Assembly: GCF_010645075.1 (NCBI RefSeq)
Contig: NZ_JAADZV010000006.1
Span: forward strand, 62,001 to 126,000
Direction of reading: 5' to 3'
Origin: Flavobacterium limi
Lineage (GTDB): Bacteria > Bacteroidota > Bacteroidia > Flavobacteriales > Flavobacteriaceae
Length of the DNA stretch: 64,000 nucleotides
Below the pieces are notes generated by a model. It ran no database searches, was not told the DNA's origin, and saw nothing but the letters and a program-made list of their open reading frames with translations. The position numbers and the translations under genes were made by a program. Below, piece by piece: positions 61,825 to 64,000 of the stretch (positions are counted from its first letter, which is position 1; every line of letters begins with the position of its first letter).

Positions 61825-64000
61825 TTACTTGAGTATTATTTCATCGATCATCAGCATGGGTTTTTTATTTTTTCTTTCGCGCCACGCAGGTAATTTTCGT
61901 TCTGGAACTAAAATGACCTTGATTTTATCAAAATTACGGAAACTAATGTTGCTAAAATTGTATTTTTTTATAGTAAAGTCATAATTTTCAGTTAAATATG
62001 GTTCTCTTTCCTCCTTTAAAGTTTTCCATTTCTGATTTTTGAATCCTTTAATGATGATTTTTGAGGGTAGAAAAATCCAGTGACGCTGATCTTCCAGACA
62101 TTGAAATTCTAACGAGTCAAAATCTGCATTATTGCCGTAAATGATTATTTCTGCGTTTTGGCCATACCAACCTGTCCAGTTTACATTAAAGTCTTTATAT
62201 CCTTTTATCCCGTCTTGTAGTCCATTTTCTTTTTTTAGGTTAAATTCAGGTTCGGGTTTTGTTGCAAATTCATATTTCAGACTTTCTCCTATATGATCTA
62301 CAACATTATTCTGAGCAATGTAGTTCCATTGAGTACTATACTCTTTAGGACTTAAGCCTTCTTCACTAAGTTCGTAAATTCCGAAATCATTACAATTTTT
62401 TTCAAAATTCTGAACCCTCTTTACGAGATGATCTTTTACGGAAAATGAATCTCCGTTTTTTTCAAACATTCCGTGTTGCTCTTTTCCATAGAATTTTGCC
62501 TGTTCAAAATAGACATATTCTAATGCTAATCTCAGTTTTAAAATCCTCTTTGCGATTACAGGATTATTTTTAGAAATTATTTCAGCCTGACTTATCAACT
62601 GATCGTATTGATTCATTGCTGCTGGGGAGAGAAATGTGTTCCGGCTTTCTATCGGGCTGGTATAAATATCAAGATAGCGGTCACCTTTTTCCTGATTTTG
62701 AATAAGTAAATCAATATACTTTTTAACTAAGGGAGCAGCATTGCCATAAAATCCATTTAGGAAATCATTCGTTACGGCTTCAGCATCAGTATTGGTGTCC
62801 CAAATTATTTTGGCTAAAAGATACTGTCGTAATTCATATAAATCTCCGACAATATCAGCATAACCCTGAACAAATAACCCTTTGACTTTATTTTTTTGGT
62901 ATAATTGATAGTTTTTCGAAAAAGTATGAAAGTTCGGAAAAGGAGAGAGATAATTGGTGAATTCAATTGTGTAATCCCATAAATACAAATGTTCTGTAAC
63001 GGTATTCCATTCGTTGAAAGTATTTAAAAAGACCTTGTTGTCTTCTGTTTCTTCGATAGCTTTACCTCGATTCATTTCTATTGGACAAAAAATAGTATAA
63101 ATGTTAGGCTTAATTTTAATGTTTTTGGGAGCCCGATACGTGTGTAAATACGCTAAAGTTGTGATTTTAGTTTTTGGGAATTGTACAGCAATTTTGTTTA
63201 GGAAATAATATAATGATCCTTGCGGGCCTCCGTGTTTTTCATTTAAAACTTTACATTTATCGCATTCGCAATAAACAACATCGTCATTTTGGCTTATTGA
63301 AAAGAAACGTGCATTAGGATTTTGGCTTATAATGTCAGCCATTTTTTTTGAAACAATTTTTACAACATTATCATTGCTCATGCATAATGATTCGCTGTTT
63401 CTCTTGCCTTCGTAAAGGGCAAAAAAGTCCGGGTTAGTTTTAAAATATTCTTTGGCACTTACTAATTTATAAAACGAGTGTCCCCAAATGCCAAAATCAT
63501 CGAGATGCCAATCCAGTTTGTGCCAGTCCCTAAAATTTTCATCGTAGCAATCAGGATAAAATAAGGCCCTATATTCAAAAGAAGGTTTGTAAGTTTTATT
63601 GAAATTTTTTGGAAAAGTTACTTCTGTAAGCTTCGGAATAAAACTGTCTTTTGCAGTATATTTTCTAAAGCCCCATGTCTCCAGTAAAGTATAAATGGCG
63701 TATCGTAACGTCTTTTCATTCGAACCAATGAGATAGATGTTTGTTTTGTCGCTTTTGATGATAAACGAATCGTTTTTACCGATGCTTTCGTTATTAACTT
63801 CAAGAATAATTTTGGGGCTCTCAGCGTTTTCTGATTTATTATTTTGAATTAAAAATGGATTCTCGAAAGCCTGATCTAAGTAGGTTTTTAAAACAACACA
63901 TGCTTTTTGAGCATTTTCATCAGAAGAAACAATAATCACTTCCTGTCCTTTCGTATTTGCTAAATGTAAGGAGTCTTGAGCCATAATTTTGCAGTTTAGA
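61825..64000 (-). CDS. DUF4838-domain exported protein, probable glycan-active enzyme, 5' end beyond window
   Basis: At least 719 residues are present. The frame stays open through the right edge of the window. The first in-frame ATG at 63984 gives MAQDSLHLANTKG, which looks like the end of a signal peptide (cleavage after MAQ-type residues), so the true start is probably to the right of 64000. The N-terminal part (ILEVNNESIGKNDSFIIKSD, IYTLLETWGFRKYT) resembles the GH20b-like N-terminal domain found before glycoside hydrolase domains. The middle with SLCMSNDNVVKIVSKKM, SISQNDDVVYCECDKCK and YLHTYRAPKNIKI matches DUF4838, which is linked to polysaccharide degradation. Function is inferred. 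Confidence 0.82.
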   Translation of the reverse strand, partial: LNCKIMAQDSLHLANTKGQEVIIVSSDENAQKACVVLKTYLDQAFENPFLIQNNKSENAESPKIILEVNNESIGKNDSFIIKSDKTNIYLIGSNEKTLRYAIYTLLETWGFRKYTAKDSFIPKLTEVTFPKNFNKTYKPSFEYRALFYPDCYDENFRDWHKLDWHLDDFGIWGHSFYKLVSAKEYFKTNPDFFALYEGKRNSESLCMSNDNVVKIVSKKMADIISQNPNARFFSISQNDDVVYCECDKCKVLNEKHGGPQGSLYYFLNKIAVQFPKTKITTLAYLHTYRAPKNIKIKPNIYTIFCPIEMNRGKAIEETEDNKVFLNTFNEWNTVTEHLYLWDYTIEFTNYLSPFPNFHTFSKNYQLYQKNKVKGLFVQGYADIVGDLYELRQYLLAKIIWDTNTDAEAVTNDFLNGFYGNAAPLVKKYIDLLIQNQEKGDRYLDIYTSPIESRNTFLSPAAMNQYDQLISQAEIISKNNPVIAKRILKLRLALEYVYFEQAKFYGKEQHGMFEKNGDSFSVKDHLVKRVQNFEKNCNDFGIYELSEEGLSPKEYSTQWNYIAQNNVVDHIGESLKYEFATKPEPEFNLKKENGLQDGIKGYKDFNVNWTGWYGQNAEIIIYGNNADFDSLEFQCLEDQRHWIFLPSKIIIKGFKNQKWKTLKEEREPYLTENYDFTIKKYNFSNISFRNFDKIKVILVPERKLPAWRERKNKKPMLMIDEIILK

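Noticed and set aside
61422..61832. 136-residue plus-strand frame over the response regulator
   Set aside because: Antisense shadow; the minus-strand receiver domain has all catalytic residues.

Overview
The window looks like a chromosomal segment of a member of the Flavobacteriaceae, most probably Flavobacterium. The DNA is AT-rich and several genes are preceded by the Bacteroidetes promoter motif TAnnTTTG. It carries a SusC/SusD polysaccharide utilisation locus, lipoproteins with Bacteroidetes-type lipoboxes, LysM proteins downstream of guaA, and YfhO, DUF4834 and BatA proteins. I see no rRNA, tRNA, CRISPR array, insertion sequence, phage gene or plasmid function. Almost all the sequence is intact coding DNA.

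Layout: (1) 1-3711 holds the start of a DHH phosphoesterase, a CLC antiporter with the residue signature of fluoride-type CLCs, a RidA protein and two exported proteins of unknown function. (2) 3896-14132 is a housekeeping block on the plus strand: guaA, two LysM proteins, an OsmC protein, a DUF3820 protein, pyrG and yidC. (3) 14205-22935 holds an acyltransferase-like protein and an outer-membrane protein on the minus strand, then DUF4834, YfhO, a GT4 glycosyltransferase and a Wzx-type flippase on the plus strand, which together suggest surface glycan synthesis and export. (4) uvrA at 23017-25815. (5) 26006-37802 is a beta-glucan (probably laminarin-type) utilisation locus: a transmembrane propeller/HTH regulator, SusC, SusD, a surface glycan-binding lipoprotein and two GH16 glucanases. 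(6) 38013-42100 holds an ECF sigma factor, a 47-residue protein, and two 354-residue TPR proteins that form a tandem duplication of about 1.63 kb including the upstream terminator. (7) 42116-52780 holds nth, bcp, the parE/40-residue membrane protein/parC operon, pncB, a transglutaminase-like protein, a flavin reductase and a conserved protein of unknown function. (8) 52872-64000 holds an MBL-fold hydrolase, a minus-strand cluster (BatA/vWA protein, a dihydroorotase homologue missing its metal ligands, a small membrane protein, an esterase), a lactonase-like propeller, a DEAD-box-type helicase with the variant motif DEFD, a lone response regulator and a DUF4838 protein cut by the window edge.

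The utilisation locus gives a coherent picture. A lipidated GH16 enzyme and a glycan-binding lipoprotein would work at the cell surface, SusC/SusD would import oligosaccharides, a second GH16 would cut further, and the propeller protein would sense products and switch the operon on. The observations most worth following are the tandem duplication with its conserved leader, the two very short genes (38755-38898 and 46257-46379), the dihydroorotase homologue without its HxH motif, the endonuclease III without iron-sulfur cysteines and the fluoride-type CLC. I found no clear defence system or wholly new multi-gene system. All functional calls come from reading the sequence and from remembered family knowledge; no database search was run.
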